A stretch of 64,000 nt of DNA from Berberis thunbergii (Eukaryota; Streptophyta; Magnoliopsida; Ranunculales; Berberidaceae). Shown here piece after piece: positions 1-11,060 of this stretch; the stretch's first letter is position 1; the number at the start of each line of letters is the position of its first letter. The stretch lies in contig QNQO01000533.1 of the NCBI GenBank assembly GCA_003290165.1, forward strand, positions 620,001 through 684,000, given 5' to 3'. A model generated the notes under the pieces. The model saw nothing but the letters and a program-made list of their open reading frames with translations. It was not told the DNA's origin and ran no database searches. Position numbers and translations under genes: made by a program.

Positions 1-146
1 GGTGAAGACGATCTCTTTTATTACCAATTGTTTTGCTAATTATAATCCGACTATCACTGTTTCGTACTCGACTTCGTTGTTTGAGGCTTTGAAATTGAAT
101 TTTATCGACTTTTCAAACGTTACGCCTTGTGAATTGTACAGGGTCA

Positions 147-953
147 TCACTTCCCCCTAGTTGGATGCTCCGTTGCAACGGAGGATCCATTCATGGGTGG
201 TTTTTTGGTTTGTTCCTCCTCATGGCTACTTTCTAGCTGGCTATCATTGCAGCCTGGGAATTCAACGATGAAATTCGCCAATGCTTGGGCTTTTATTGTT
301 GTTCTGGGGGCATAATTGTTGTCGAATTGCCCGAGTTCTATTGCCCATTTCACCATTTTTTTCGGATAGCTCTGGTTTGTGTAGTACTGATCGAAGTGGT
401 TGTTTGGTTATAACAATGATTGGGTGAGTTTGGAAGTATGGTCATAGCTTTCTTGAAGATACGATCAGGGCGAGCACTAATTTCTCCAAAGTCGGGTAGT
501 TGATCTCCGCATCTACAAGTGTTTTCTAACTAATATATTGGCTTTAGTGCGCCCTTTTTCCTCTGTATCAATGCTGAACTTACTGCATGGTTAGACACAC
601 ATAAGTACAAATACAATGTTTCCCCGATGCTTGGTTTTGACAACAGCTCTGTGCTCTCCATGTACGCCTTTAAGCTTTGAAAAGCCATTTCGCATTTTTC
701 ATTCCACTTGAATGTTTTGTTCCCTTTCAAGATTTTTGAAGGAAGGTAGACATTTGTCCGAGGACTTGGAAATGAATCTGTTTAAAGCCGTTATCCTACC
801 GTTGAGACTTTGCACGCCCTTTATATTCGTTGGTGGTTGCATGTTGAGTAGTGATTTTGTGTTTTGGATCAACTTTTCATTTCCTCTTTGGTTGACCATG
901 TATCCGAGGAATTTTCCTGATTTTACTCCAAATGTGCATTTCTCTGGGTTCAA
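147..953 (-). pseudogene. gypsy RT thumb and RNase H region (broken)
   Basis: In minus frames, 699-953 holds the RT thumb/connection segment (NPEKCTFGVKSGKFLGYMV). Next, 530-730 starts the RNase H domain (FKWNEKCEMAFQSLK, LSKPSIGETLYLYL, then SNHAVSSALI). 147-356 holds the later RNase H stretch (KWAIELGQFD, IKAQALANFIVEF). The pieces lie in different frames, so several indels have accumulated. The RNase H would degrade the RNA of the RNA-DNA hybrid during reverse transcription; this copy cannot encode a working enzyme. Confidence 0.8.
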
Positions 954-968
954 CTTAATTTTGTATCT

Positions 969-1400
969 TCAGATATGGGAGAAGGCATGTTCAAGATCTC
1001 TGATATTGTCTGTTTGGCGTAAGCTTTTGACCAACATGTCATAAATGTACACTCCCATCGTTTTACCGATTTGGTCTCTTAACATTTTGTTGACCAGTCG
1101 CTGGTACATGGTTCCTGTGTTCTTAAGTCCGAATGGCATCACCCAATAGTAGTATGTACCTCTCTCCATTATAAAAGACGTTTTTTCTTGGTCAGGAGGA
1201 TGCATTTGTATCTGATTGTACCCAGAGCACGCACCCACGAAGCTCATGAGTTTGTGTCCAGCAGTTGCATCCGCTATTTGGTATATGCATGCGAATGGGA
1301 AATTTTCTTTTTGGGCAGGCTTTATTCAAATCGGTATAATTTACACATACTCTCCACTTTTCATTCTTCTTCTTCACCAACACTGTGTTAGCTAACCAGT
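969..1400 (-). pseudogene. gypsy reverse transcriptase core (broken)
   Basis: The minus strand encodes the RT fingers (KNEKWRVCVNYTDLNKACPK, about 1320-1383) and palm (SGYNQIQMHPPDQEKTSF, then YYYWVMPFGLKNTG, 969-1247). The catalytic box normally reads Y-x-D-D; here it reads YIYD (about 1035-1055), so the first catalytic aspartate is replaced by tyrosine. The two parts are in different frames. Together with the pre-RT part right of the LINE insertion this was one polyprotein. The sequence shows a dead copy. Confidence 0.85.
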
Positions 1401-1503
1401 CCGGGTAGTGAGATTATCTGATCATTCCTACAGTTATCAGACGGTGTACTCCCTCATTTATTGCTTGATTACGTTATGGGGCAACCAACCTTTTTTTTGT
1501 CGA

Positions 1504-2016
1504 ATTGTTTCTTATCCGGAAACAATCCGACAAAAAAAAAAGGAAATGCTATAAGACAATTGTTCGACCAGCCATGCTATACGGTTCAGAATGTTGGGCT
1601 ACTACGGGACAACATACGCATAGGATGACAGTAGCAAAAATGCGTATGTTAAGGTGGATGTGTGGTAAAACTCATAAGGATAAAATTAGAAATAAAAGAA
1701 TTAGAAGATACTTAGGTGTAGCGCCCATAGAGGACAAAATTAAAGAAAGACGTTTAACTTGGTTTGGTCATGTGGCGGAGGAGACCAAGCACGGCGCCAA
1801 TTAGAAAATGTCTAGATTGGTAAGTTAATGGAGGGTGTAGACGGAGGGGACGACCATTGAAAACTTGGTTGAAGGCGGTGAATGAAGATATCATTGAGCT
1901 TGGATTAGGCGAGGATATTTGGGAAGATAGCATTGCTTGGAGAACCAAAATCCATGTAGCCGACCTAAAAAATCTCGGGAATGGGCTTTGATGATGATGA
2001 TGATTGTTTCTTATCC
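1504..2016 (+). mobile_element. RTE-type LINE 3' fragment with 14-bp target duplication
   Basis: The plus strand encodes the C-terminal end of a non-LTR reverse transcriptase: TIVRPAMLYGSECWA, MRMLRWMCG, then IRRYLGVAPIEDKIKERRL and TWFGHV (1505-1804). It ends in a TTTGATGATGATGATG-type tail, typical of plant RTE-clade elements. The sequence ATTGTTTCTTATCC occurs at 1504-1517 and again at 2003-2016, an exact target-site duplication. The body is therefore about 1518-2002, a 5'-truncated copy, as is usual for LINEs. It splits the gypsy pol between the pre-RT segment and the RT fingers. Confidence 0.92.
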
Positions 2017-2720
2017 AGATTGACTTGCAGTTTGTGAGTGATGACAAACGGGTTTATTCCCACCATATCTTTCATCGTCCAGGCAAAAACATCTTGATTA
2101 TTCTTCAATAGTCGGAGCAGTTTCATGGCGAATTCCGGATGGATTTTTGTGCCAATTCTAATTGCTTTGTTTCCTCCATCATCTAGGTAAAATATTGTCG
2201 TTTCTTTTTCTGGTTGCCCCATGTTTGGTCGATCTCTTGGACTAGTTGGAGCTGTATCGTCATCTTGGAGATTGAGGTATGTTTTGACCAGATTGTTGCA
2301 ACTGCTCTTCCAGTCGTTGCAGTAATTGCTATTTGTGTGGAGCTTTCATCCCTGTATAGTGGCATTCACGTGCAGCTGGCTGATCTCCTTTGATTATTCC
2401 AATGTCGTTATCAGTATGGTACTTCAAGCATTGATGCATGGTGGAGGATACCGCACCCATTTCATGTATCCAAGACTTTCCGAGAAGCATGTTGTATGCG
2501 GATGGGGCGTTGACAATAAGGAAATTGTTAACAAGACTCGTCTTTTAGGTTCTCTTGTTTTGACTGGCAGTTGGATCATTCCGAGCGGAAGACATTGTTC
2601 TCCGTTTAAACCTACCATTGGGTGAGATCATTTCTTTGGTGAGTTATATATTTTGGAATGATGTTAGATATAGAAGGTTGGCCGAGCTGCTTGTATCGAC
2701 CAATACTATTTTAATCTCCC
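2017..2720 (-). pseudogene. gypsy protease and pre-RT region (broken)
   Basis: From right to left on the minus strand, about 2390-2620 contains a retroviral-type protease domain tail. With a frame change it reads APSAYNMLLGKSWIHEMGAV, the usual post-catalytic part of plant gypsy proteases. About 1965-2222 holds the linker before RT (FAWTMKDMVGINPFVITHKL). The DTG-like protease active site is not clear to me. Reading frames shift between these blocks. Confidence 0.7.
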
Positions 2721-3099
2721 ACTTGGCTACCAGTACCAAAATTACCATGGCGTCATTATGAGGGAAATTGATTCCCTTCGCGTCTTCGTTGGAGAATGTT
2801 AGAGTTCGTTGTGTCGTTCTGGCACTTTTTACGGAAAGCTCTGAATATCTGATCTTTGTTTGTAAATCCCGGATTGATCAATTGGGACTACTTTTCGATT
2901 ATGCCATGTAAAATGTATATCAGCTCCTTTGTCGTGGCTTTTCCTTCTTTTCGCCTAATGAACTCTCCAAATCGTCCTTTTTGGATATGGCGTTCGATCT
3001 CATTATTCAAGTTGTAGTAGTCCTCGTTGCGTGCTCACAATCCCCGTGGATAGAGCAATATCTGCTTTTACTTCGCTTGTCTGGATCTCTTCTCATTTT

Positions 3100-4237
3100 G
3101 GGTGGTCACTTAACGTCCTCCCACTTCGTCATACTTTTAAGAACCTCAGCTCAACTTGCTTTCAAAGTTGTGGATAGTTTGGCTTGACACTCCGAGTTGC
3201 AGCTTTCCAGGTCTTTGTTGGTCGAACTCGGGTATGCCACTGGTTCGATGTCTTTTCGATTGGCCAATTTCCCCTCTAGGCTCGTCGTGTCTATTCTCGG
3301 ATTCGTTCTCCCTTCTGGCAGTCAACATCTCCTTGAGGGTGATGTGTTTTTGGGTGGTATTCAATAGAGTCGCCATATTTTTCGAGGGGTTTAAATTTAG
3401 ATAATCGTAAAATGGCCCCTTTTTATTCTAGCGATGAAGGTGGCAATGGTCGTGTTGTCGCCGCAACCATCGATCATGGTCAATTTGTTAGTAAAATGAG
3501 TGACATATTTCCTTATCGTCTCTTCAGGCTTCTGTCTGATAAAAAGCAGATAATGTGGGCCTTTTCTGATTCATTGACAGCCAATGAACCTCGTAATGAA
3601 GGGGGAAGCTAGCGCTTGGAAATAGTCCTATCGATCTCGGTAGCAAGCTGTTGAACCAACTCATTCTGGAGGTGAGGCTGGTTGGAAATGTTCGACATAA
3701 GATTGACTTTGTGTTCTCCTTCAGCGCCATCATGTGGTGAAAATGTCATAGATGGTCAGTGGGATCCGTATTGCCATCGTATGTCTCAAACTTTGGTGGA
3801 GTGAACTTTGTTGAAAAAGGAGTGATCATGAGTGTATCAGAAAACGGTGGTCTGGCCATTTCGTACAGCACGTTAGGATCTGTGACTCCGATTCTGAATG
3901 GAATTTGTGCAGGCGTCCTGTTGTTCTGAGGAGTGTTATCTGTTGGTAGTTCATTGTTTTCGAGGTTTCCTTGTTGAGGTTTTGCAATAAATTCATTACT
4001 TTCTCGAACGCGGTTGAAGGGTTGAGTGTGCTCTTGAGTGAGTTTTTTCACCGTTGTGATTAAGAGATTCATCTTCGTCCTGAGTTGATCCACGCAAGGA
4101 TCCGTGGCGGCGACGCCGGATGTTTGAGATGATTGGGCTATCGCTCCATGTAGTGGATCTCTGTCGCTAGGTATGTTTGGCTCGAGAGTTGTTGCTAGGA
4201 CTGAAGCATCCATTGTAGGTAATACGACTTCTTCCAT
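3100..4237 (-). pseudogene. gypsy gag (broken)
   Basis: A 163-residue minus frame (3746-4237) starts near a plausible gag Met (MEEVVLPTMDAS). It contains the typical gag lead-in PPFSDTLMITPFSTKF followed by PPKFETYDGNTDPTDHL, which in plant gypsy gags precedes the capsid-like domain. Further left (3100-3733) gag-like frames continue but are interrupted. Gag would form the virus-like particle. The adjacent PBS and LTR on the right fit a 5' gag position. Confidence 0.7.
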
Positions 4238-4368
4238 GAAGGATCGCTTTTATTGTTGCTAGTTTGAGGGTCTGTAGTTCATTCCATCTATCTAAAAGCT
4301 TTTTAATCGCAGATCAGAACTGAGTGCTTCTTACTGCAGACTCTTTTTGAAAGGAAAATTGTCGTTCA

Positions 4369-4386
4369 CCATGGACGACGCCAAAC
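4369..4386 (-). other. primer binding site of the gypsy element
   Basis: Directly inside the LTR, the minus strand reads GTTTGGCGTCGTCCATGG. This resembles the TTTGGCGCCGT-type PBS used by many plant Ty3/gypsy elements. A related site with the same spacing follows another LTR of this family at 37750-37767. Confidence 0.65.
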
Positions 4387-4891
4387 TGATGTGTCCAAAT
4401 TTTGTTATCCTGTAAGTGCGATCTGCAAAAACAAATGTTAGATTGCCAAAGGCCACCTTTTGGTGGCTGAAGACACTCCAATGCTTAAGTCAGTAACTCA
4501 GTTGGAGATGGAGATAAATCTGGACAAAACTCAGTTAAAGTTGCATACTTTTGTCGAATGTTCCCTTTAACCTAATATAATGGCCATTGTTAATTCCCTG
4601 CGTAACTTAAGCATTGTGAGGCACAACGAAAGGAAACGTTCCTCGTAATGATCTCCTTCCTTATGAAGATACTTCCTCGGAGACAACTCCTTCCATGACT
4701 TTTTTCTCTTAACGTTCCTCCTTTAAGGAAGAACTTTGTCAGGCCTGGATTTTGGCCTTTAACTATGGTTATTTTGATGGACCTTGTTTGGGCTTTATGA
4801 ATTAGCTTGATTTCGGAATACTTGATCGCCGTGATTGATGATTCATGTCGCGTGTACGGCTGCGATATCAGTCTTATTTGATGTTTCATCA
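4387..4891 (-). repeat. 5' LTR of the Tat-like gypsy
   Basis: The stretch starts TGATG on the plus strand and ends CATCA, giving TG...CA ends. Its inner part shares clear similarity with the LTRs at 28151-28820 and 37510-37749: the GGCCACCTTTTGGTGGCTGA-type hairpin near the 3' side and CATGTCGCGTGTACG near the 5' side. The right border is fixed because LINE coding sequence resumes just after it. Confidence 0.75.
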
Positions 4892-6130
4892 GAAACGATG
4901 GACCCACTATCCTTTTCGCGACCTCTTTCTCAGTTGCAATTAATGGTTCTCTTGATGTGCATTTTAAATCTTCAAGGGGATCATGCAGTGGGATCCCCTC
5001 TTTTTCTTTCTTGTAACATAAGTGTTGTCAGCATTGATCACTAAAGCTCAACAATCTGGTTTAGTTTACTTACTGATTTTCAAGCTTTCACTTCTTTTCC
5101 CATTCTCAAGTATGTTGATAAAAATTTGATGCATCACTTAAGCAAGTATGTAGTCAGGGACATTTTGTTATGGTTGAAGTTTGTTCTGGGCTCAAATTCA
5201 ACTTTACTAAATCCAAGTGTTTGTTGTTGGTGATGTTCAAGAGATTGATAGTTGGGCTGCTATCTTAGGTTGCAAGAAGGGGCCTTGCCCTGCATGTATC
5301 TAAGCCTCCCGTTGGGAGCTAATTACTAAATACTAGTGTGAGAAGAAACTATGAGAGAATTGAGAGTTGAAAGGAGATTTGAGTACATGGGAATGAGAAA
5401 TATCCAAAGCTGGAAGGGTCATGCTTAGTCAAAGCGCTACTGCTTCTGTACATGTGTTGTATATGATGTCTCTATGTGTGATCTCTTCTTCAGTTGCTAC
5501 TAGAATTGAAGAAATGTATGAGAAATTTTTTATTGGGTCTTTAACTACTTGTAAGAAATTGTAACGATCATAGGTCATGTAATTAACCTTTCCTTCCTGA
5601 ACAACTTGGGCTTTTGGGAGAATTGGTTGTTCATTGACAATTGGTATCAGGAGCCAAACCCCACATCCAAGGTTTAATTCCCGGCAGAGGCGACCTATAA
5701 GTTGGATTAAAATAACTTAGCTTAAGTTAAGTTGTTGAATACTGGTAGGTGAGTGGAGCTACCCAAAGAGAAAAAAGGAAAAAAAGGCAACCATCGGGCC
5801 AGTGTTGATAGAGTAGGCCGACAAGGACGTTGACTTTGGAAGCGTGGGGCAATGTCACGATCCTAGGTCATGTAATTAACCTTCCCCTTCTGGCCAGCTC
5901 GGGCTTTTGGGAGAATTGGTTGGTTCATGACAAAAATATTATCTCATCTTTTTGTTAGCCTAAATGTTAAGGTCGGTTGGCCATTAGAAGAGTTAAAGAA
6001 TTCAACAAGGCTTTGCTTGTCAAGTGGATTTGAAGGTTTGGGTTGAAACTGCGGCTTTATGGATATAAGTTTATAGTTTAAAAGTATGGAGCAAGGCCTC
6101 TAGATTGGTTGGTGGGTTCAGTGGAAGCAA
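4892..6130 (+). mobile_element. L1-type LINE reverse transcriptase relic
   Basis: With frame changes, the plus strand reads as a plant L1 RT. Pieces seen are LDVHFKSSRG and QWDPLFFFLVT (about 4940-5020, the QGDPLSPFLF block), LSALITKAQQSGLVY (5030-5070), and a stretch around 5190-5330 corresponding to the post-FADD block with GPLPCMYLSLPLGANY. ATRIEEMYEKFFIGS is at about 5500-5545. After the TRIM insertion come IRRVKEFNKALLVKW (5985-6035) and KYGARPLDWLVGSVEA (6085-6130). Many stops are present. The gypsy LTR cuts it on the left and the TRIM at 5560-5932 interrupts it. Confidence 0.8.
5560..5932 (+). mobile_element. TRIM element, copy 1 (inside the LINE relic)
   Basis: Two direct repeats of about 80 bp (5560-5639 TGTAACGATC...TTGACA; 5853-5932 TGTCACGATC...ATGACA) flank a short non-coding core. 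A TGGTATCAGGAGCC primer site for initiator Met-tRNA follows the left repeat (5642-5655). A purine-rich AGCGTGGGGCAA precedes the right one. These are LTR-retrotransposon hallmarks in miniature. The flanking 5-mers GAAAT and AAAAT match in 4 of 5 positions. The element has no coding capacity and must be mobilised in trans. Confidence 0.88.
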
Positions 6131-7753
6131 ACAAGCCAACCCAATCATCGAAACTTGTATTGACAACTTCAATAATTTCTCAAATAAAACCTAAACCTAA
6201 TTCCTCCTTAGGCTTAAAATCCTACATGGACTTATTAATGGATGGCCCATTATTTAAATAATACAAATAAATAAATAAAATAAGTTAATATTCCATCAGG
6301 TTTACTACTATACCAAATATAGATTATGGGTGTTCACTGTGGAAAGGGATCATGAAAATGAAATTTGATTTTGAAAACAGGTTTCAAGTGAACTTCATAA
6401 AGGAGAGAGAATCAAAATTTGGGATCGATCACATGTGGGATTGATATAGACTTTTGGATCACAGGTTTCAGCAATTCTCAATAATTAGTCTGGAATTGAT
6501 TAAGACTTTTGGGACAGTCAAACCCAAGGTTGGAGTTTCTATTTGAGAAACCCAATTGTTGAAATTTCTATTTGAGAAGAAACCTGAATGATTGGGAGAT
6601 CCTTTCTCTCATTGAAATGTTGCATCGAATGACCGACAAAAACAAGTGGTTGTGGAATGACCAAAGACACCCCTTCTATGTAAAAGATCGACATCCAATT
6701 CTGGCACTGAGACTTCACACATTTCATTGAGAATTTGGAAGCTATAACAATTATTTTGGTTGAAGGAATCCCCTATAGCCTCTTTTCCTTTTTGGATGTG
6801 TTTCATTGTAAAACTTTTGTTGTAGATAATATCATCAAAAGAGGTATATGCTTATTCCCAACCCATTGCGTCCTTTTTACTCAGGCAGAAGTGCCCATTG
6901 ATAATATTATCCTTCTCTACCTGTGGTGTCTTGATTATCATTTTTCACTCTCTCTGAATACATCTTCCAGATCATTTTTAGTTTGGCGTTGAGTATGTGG
7001 TTGCCTTTCAAAAGTTGCCTTACTCCTTTTGGTAAATGGGGCTTGGGATAGATTAATACAAATTTTGGTATGGGGTGATTTGGAGAAAAAGGAATAACAC
7101 ACTTTCAAGAATATGCAGAAAATAGTTCAACAACTACTGATGTACGAAAGTTACACTTTGCTATGAGGTACTAATTGGGATAGATTTAAAGAGATTAACA
7201 TTGTTTCATATATGTTCAAATGGGGGTGTATAGTTCTCCTGATACCACTTGATGTAGAGTTTTCTAAGGGGGTCCGTGTTTTTTTTACTACCCCCATCAA
7301 TCTGTTTACACCTCATAGAATCTTTTTGTTTGTCTGATAAAAAAAAGAAGAATTTGTTTCAATTGAACAAATTGGTGAAAGTGTAGTTCTCAAAATTCCT
7401 ACAAAACATGAATCAGATATGCATTTTTCCTTCTGTGAGGAGTTTGCCCGTCCCACTGGATTTTGCATGCAAGAAGGACGATGATTGCAAATAAACCCAA
7501 CTCTTGAGTCAATTTCCATTTCAAAATATTTAAAAAATGTATAAGCTACTGCAGTGTAAAGAAGCGACCGAATTGTAAATAATAGACTCAAACCCAAAGG
7601 TAGGTTTTCGAAACCTCTTGTAATAGACCTGCAGAAATCACGCAAAACCTACATAATAAAATTTGGACTTAGAAACTTCTAGATCAAATTTAGATGTGAA
7701 CACTTGGCACAAATATGTTTAAGCATTCTGAAAAAAAAAATATTTATCAACAA
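6131..7753. other. no recognisable gene
   Basis: AT-rich DNA between the LINE relic and the second TRIM. Only short, unconvincing open frames occur on either strand and I recognise no protein motif. No clear repeat structure was seen. Confidence 0.5.
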
Positions 7754-8106
7754 TAATCTGTTACGATCCTTGTTATGGACCTTCCCTTCCTGGACAGCTC
7801 AGGCTTTTGGGAGAGTTGGTTGGTTAATAACAATTGGTATCAAAGCCAAACCCACATCCAAGGTTCGAATCCCGGCAGGAGCGACCTTTAGGCTGGATTA
7901 AAATAATTTAGCATTATGTATGGGCATAGTGCTAAGTTGTTGAATACTGGTAGCTGAGAGAAGGCTCACTGGGACAGTGTCGATAGAGTGGGCCAACGAG
8001 GACGTCGGCTTTGGAAACGTGGGGCAATGTTACGATCCTTGTTATGGACCTTCCCCTCCTGGACAGCAAGGGCTTTTGGGAGAGTTGGTTGGTTCATAAC
8101 ATAATC
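7754..8106 (+). mobile_element. TRIM element, copy 2, with perfect TSD
   Basis: Two 74-bp LTRs (7759-7832 and 8028-8101; both start TGTTACGATCCTTG and end AACA) enclose a core with an initiator Met-tRNA PBS (TGGTATCAAAGCC, 7835-7847) and a purine-rich tract before the right LTR. The element is 343 bp. It is flanked by the exact 5-bp duplication TAATC (7754-7758 and 8102-8106). It belongs to the same family as the copy at 5560-5932 but is shorter inside and has better matched LTRs. Confidence 0.93.
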
Positions 8107-9362
8107 ATAGAGGGATTTTGTCACATTCCATTTGATGATCATGAGAGGTGAGAGGCCATGGAAGCTATGGACAAGTTTTAAATACCCTAAACTTCATTTT
8201 AGCTTGGAAGGGATCCAGCATGGGTTTAGATTATATGGGAGCTTCAACTTAATACTTGATGGGTCATAAAGTCATTAAGTCATTTCCTATCCATGAGTAA
8301 GGGCTCTCAATAAAAGATGCATATGGAACAACATAAAACTGAAACCATATGCGAAGTTGCATTTTCTTAAATTATCCATTTTTCATTTAGTGTTAATTTT
8401 CTCATCAAAGACAATCGGTAGTTGATGCCTCATTTGGAATTATTACAACATGATAGTGTTGATACTTGGCTTCACTTCAGTGCATGAGTGTTGAGGTAGG
8501 GATGATTGGTGGTGGTGTCCAGGGCTTAGTTGACTTGTGGAATCAGGTGGATATTGCATATTCAAGTAAGGATTGACATCTTCAACGCAATACAAAAAGG
8601 TATGAAAGTTGAGGTTGTGGTTGTGGAGGTGTGAGATATGAAATTGTGGTGGTGGAAAGGTCTAATCACATAATATTGGTGCAAAGTAACATACTTTTTC
8701 TCCAAATTAGGCAACTCATCTTTTCAACTAACAATCTTACTCAGCACGGATCATACCTAGGATTAGATGTTGGACATTGTGGCCAATAAGAAAGTTGAGA
8801 GCAACAATAATGGATTTATCTGAAGCTGAACGCACGATAATGGAGTTGGATGTCTTGTAGTAAACTAATCTTGTGGAGTTGATTGTGAAAGATGATAGTG
8901 ATCGGATTAGTCTAAAAATCAAGTTAATATTGCAACTAAATAGTGACATAACTTCGAGTTATGGATTGGAAAACATAAATTAAATAAAAACAAGGAAAAA
9001 GAGTGAAATGAACAAAGATAATTTCAACAAGGAAAACGTTAAGGAATAATTTTACAAACTTTAATTTACTCCTTGTATGTAACACCATAACAATTTTGAA
9101 ATCTTCTAAAATAGTTCATAAGTTTGCTTCGCTAAGTAACATCCAAAACATATTAGAATTCAATGTCGATTCTAAAAATGTTTCAAATGCAAGAAAAAAA
9201 TATGATTTTGAACGAAGTAAAAGCTACTTATTTTAACTTGGAACTCTAAAACCTTATCCATTAGATCGAACTTTTCAACAAAAAACTGAAGAAAACAAAG
9301 TACTCACAAAATAACACTTTTACCATAAGAGAATTAATGTATTTTACAATAAATAGTAAAGT
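8107..9362. other. no recognisable gene
   Basis: AT-rich spacer between the TRIM and the first copia element. Open frames are short and without known motifs. Confidence 0.5.
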
Positions 9363-9367
9363 GATTT

Positions 9368-9601
9368 TGTCAATGAATATCAGGCTTTGGAAGAAGAAAG
9401 ATCTTTTTTATTTTGATTTGTAAGTTCTTGCTTATTACACAACTAGTAATGTCTCTACTTATAGTGTACAAAGTCATTGAAAATAAGATGTAGTAAATGA
9501 GTTAATGGGTGGCTAGTAGGTGGCTGGTAGAATCTGCTGCATTAATGAGCTATTAGGTGGCTGATAAATCTGCTGCATCAGTAAAGTCAACAATTCCAAC
9601 A
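9368..9601 (-). repeat. 3' LTR of copia 1
   Basis: It starts TGTCAATGAATATCAGG and ends CAACAATTCCAACA on the plus strand. It is 234 bp against 199 bp for the partner LTR. The extra length comes from a local duplication around 9530-9580 of a segment containing GGTGGCTG and AATCTGCTGCAT. Immediately inside lies CTCCCCTCGAG, the reverse complement of a polypurine tract. Confidence 0.9.
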
Positions 9602-9700
9602 CTCCCCTCGAGCTGGTGAATAAATATTTTGCATTCCCATCTTGGAATCTATGCCATGAAAGACCTTGTTGCATAGCCCTTTAGTTAGTATATCAGCCAA

Positions 9701-10346
9701 TTATCTTGTAGTAGCGGCATAAGGAGTACAAACCAGTCCACTATCCAACTTTTCCTTAATAAAATTCCTATCAACTTCAATATGCTTTGTTGCACTATCC
9801 AACTTTTCCTTAATAAAATTCCTATCAACTTCAATATGTTTTGTTCTATCATGCTGCATAGGATTATGCGCAATATTGATAGCTGACTTGTTATCATGAT
9901 AAAGTTGCATCGGTCCACTCCTCTTGATCTTCAAATCATCAAGAATTATCTTCAAACAAAGTAGCTCACAAATGCCTAATGCCATTGCTCTGAACTCGGC
10001 TTCTACACTTGATCTTGCTACCTCATTTTGCTTCTTACTTCTCCATGCCACAAGATTTCCTCCAATGAAAGTACAATACCCAGATGTTGACCATCTGCCC
10101 AATACTGATCCAGCATAGTCTGCATCTGTGTATGCTTCCAAGACCAAACATGAGTTACTTTAAAAAAAAAACACCTTTGCCTGGACTGCCTTTCAGGTAG
10201 TGTAAAATTTGGTGTGCAGCTTGCAAATGAACTTTTGGTGAGTGCATAAACTGACTGACCATACTAACAACATAAGCTATATCTAGTCTTGTGTGTGTGA
10301 GGTAAATCAACTTCCCAACTAGTCTCTGGTACATCTCTCGATCCAC
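9701..10346 (-). pseudogene. copia 1 RNase H domain
   Basis: Minus frames hold YQRLVGKLIYLTHTRLDIAY (10155-10346, RT-RNase H connection) and the RNase H proper (9701-10147): YTDADYAGSVLGRWSTSGY, SSVEAEFRAMALG, YHDNKSAINIAHNP and HIEVDRNFIKEKLDSG. The last block is present twice because of a 54-bp in-frame tandem duplication. The D, E and D residues of the RNase H fold are visible. A frame break separates the two parts. Confidence 0.88.
9739..9846. repeat. 54-bp in-frame tandem duplication in RNase H
   Basis: Two adjacent copies (9739-9792, 9793-9846) of a 54-bp unit beginning CACTATCCAACTTTTCC, nearly identical. The duplication adds 18 codons repeating the HIEVDRNFIKEKLDS block without breaking the frame. 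Confidence 0.9.
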
Positions 10347-10479
10347 TTTAACATCCTCAGGTGCCTCACCAAGTTTCTGATTTGGATCAATAGCAACAAC
10401 TACTGATTTACATCCTAGTTTTTCTGTTTATTTCAACAAATCTGTCACATTTTTGCTGAAAGATAAATATACCTTGATG

Positions 10480-11060
10480 TGAATGTGCTACTTCAATCCC
10501 TAGGAAATATTTTAGCCTTCCCAACTCCTTAATCTCAAACTCTTTGGCTAAACAAACCTTCAATCTCTCCCTTTTTGTTTCATCGTCACCTGTTATAATG
10601 ATGTCATCAATAAATACAAGGAGAACATTTCCTTCCCATCTTGAGAATGTTTGATAAACAAAGTATAATCACCTTGACTCTGTTTGTACCTTGAGTTCGA
10701 CAACACTTTTGCAAATCTCCCAAACCATGCCTTAGGAGACTTTTTCAAACCATAAAGAGTTTTTCTTAATCTACAAGCCTTGTTAGCTCCCAATGATCCC
10801 CATAACCTAGTGGTATCCGCATATAAATTTTGTCATCTAGATCTCCGTGTAGAAATGCATACTTCACGTCGAATTGTTGAAGAGGCCAATTAAAGTTTGC
10901 AGCTAGAGATAATACTCTTACTGTGTTCATATTGGCCACAGGTGTAAAGGTTTCTTGATAATCAATGCCATAAGTCTGAGTCCCTTAGCTACTAACCTTG
11001 TTTTGTATCGTTCAAGAGTTCCATCAGCTCTATACTTCACTGTGAAGACCATTTGCAACC
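10480..11060 (-). pseudogene. copia 1 reverse transcriptase (broken)
   Basis: A minus frame at 10593-10793 reads CRLRKTLYGLKKSPKAWF and then DYTLFIKH, the standard copia RT block just before the YVDD box. The catalytic box itself falls at the frame break near 10595, where VLLVFIDDIIIT-like coding is recoverable only by switching frame. Upstream (10800-11060) RT sequence continues in other frames. Non-functional. Confidence 0.8.

Larger units (their letters stand above)
1..4891 (-). mobile_element. Ty3/gypsy retrotransposon (Tat-like), 5' part, degenerate
   Basis: Reading the minus strand from right to left gives 5' LTR (4387-4891), PBS, gag, protease-like region, reverse transcriptase and RNase H; integrase and the 3' LTR lie beyond the left edge. 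The domain order and the RT wording (DLNKACPK, SGYNQIQMHP, VMPFGLKNTG) are those of plant Ty3/gypsy elements, and the gag and LTR type resemble the Tat lineage. The pol frame is broken into short pieces by stops and frameshifts and is split by a LINE insertion at 1504-2016. It sits inside an L1 relic, since L1 coding sequence resumes directly right of the LTR. Lineage assignment is by eye. Confidence 0.85.
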
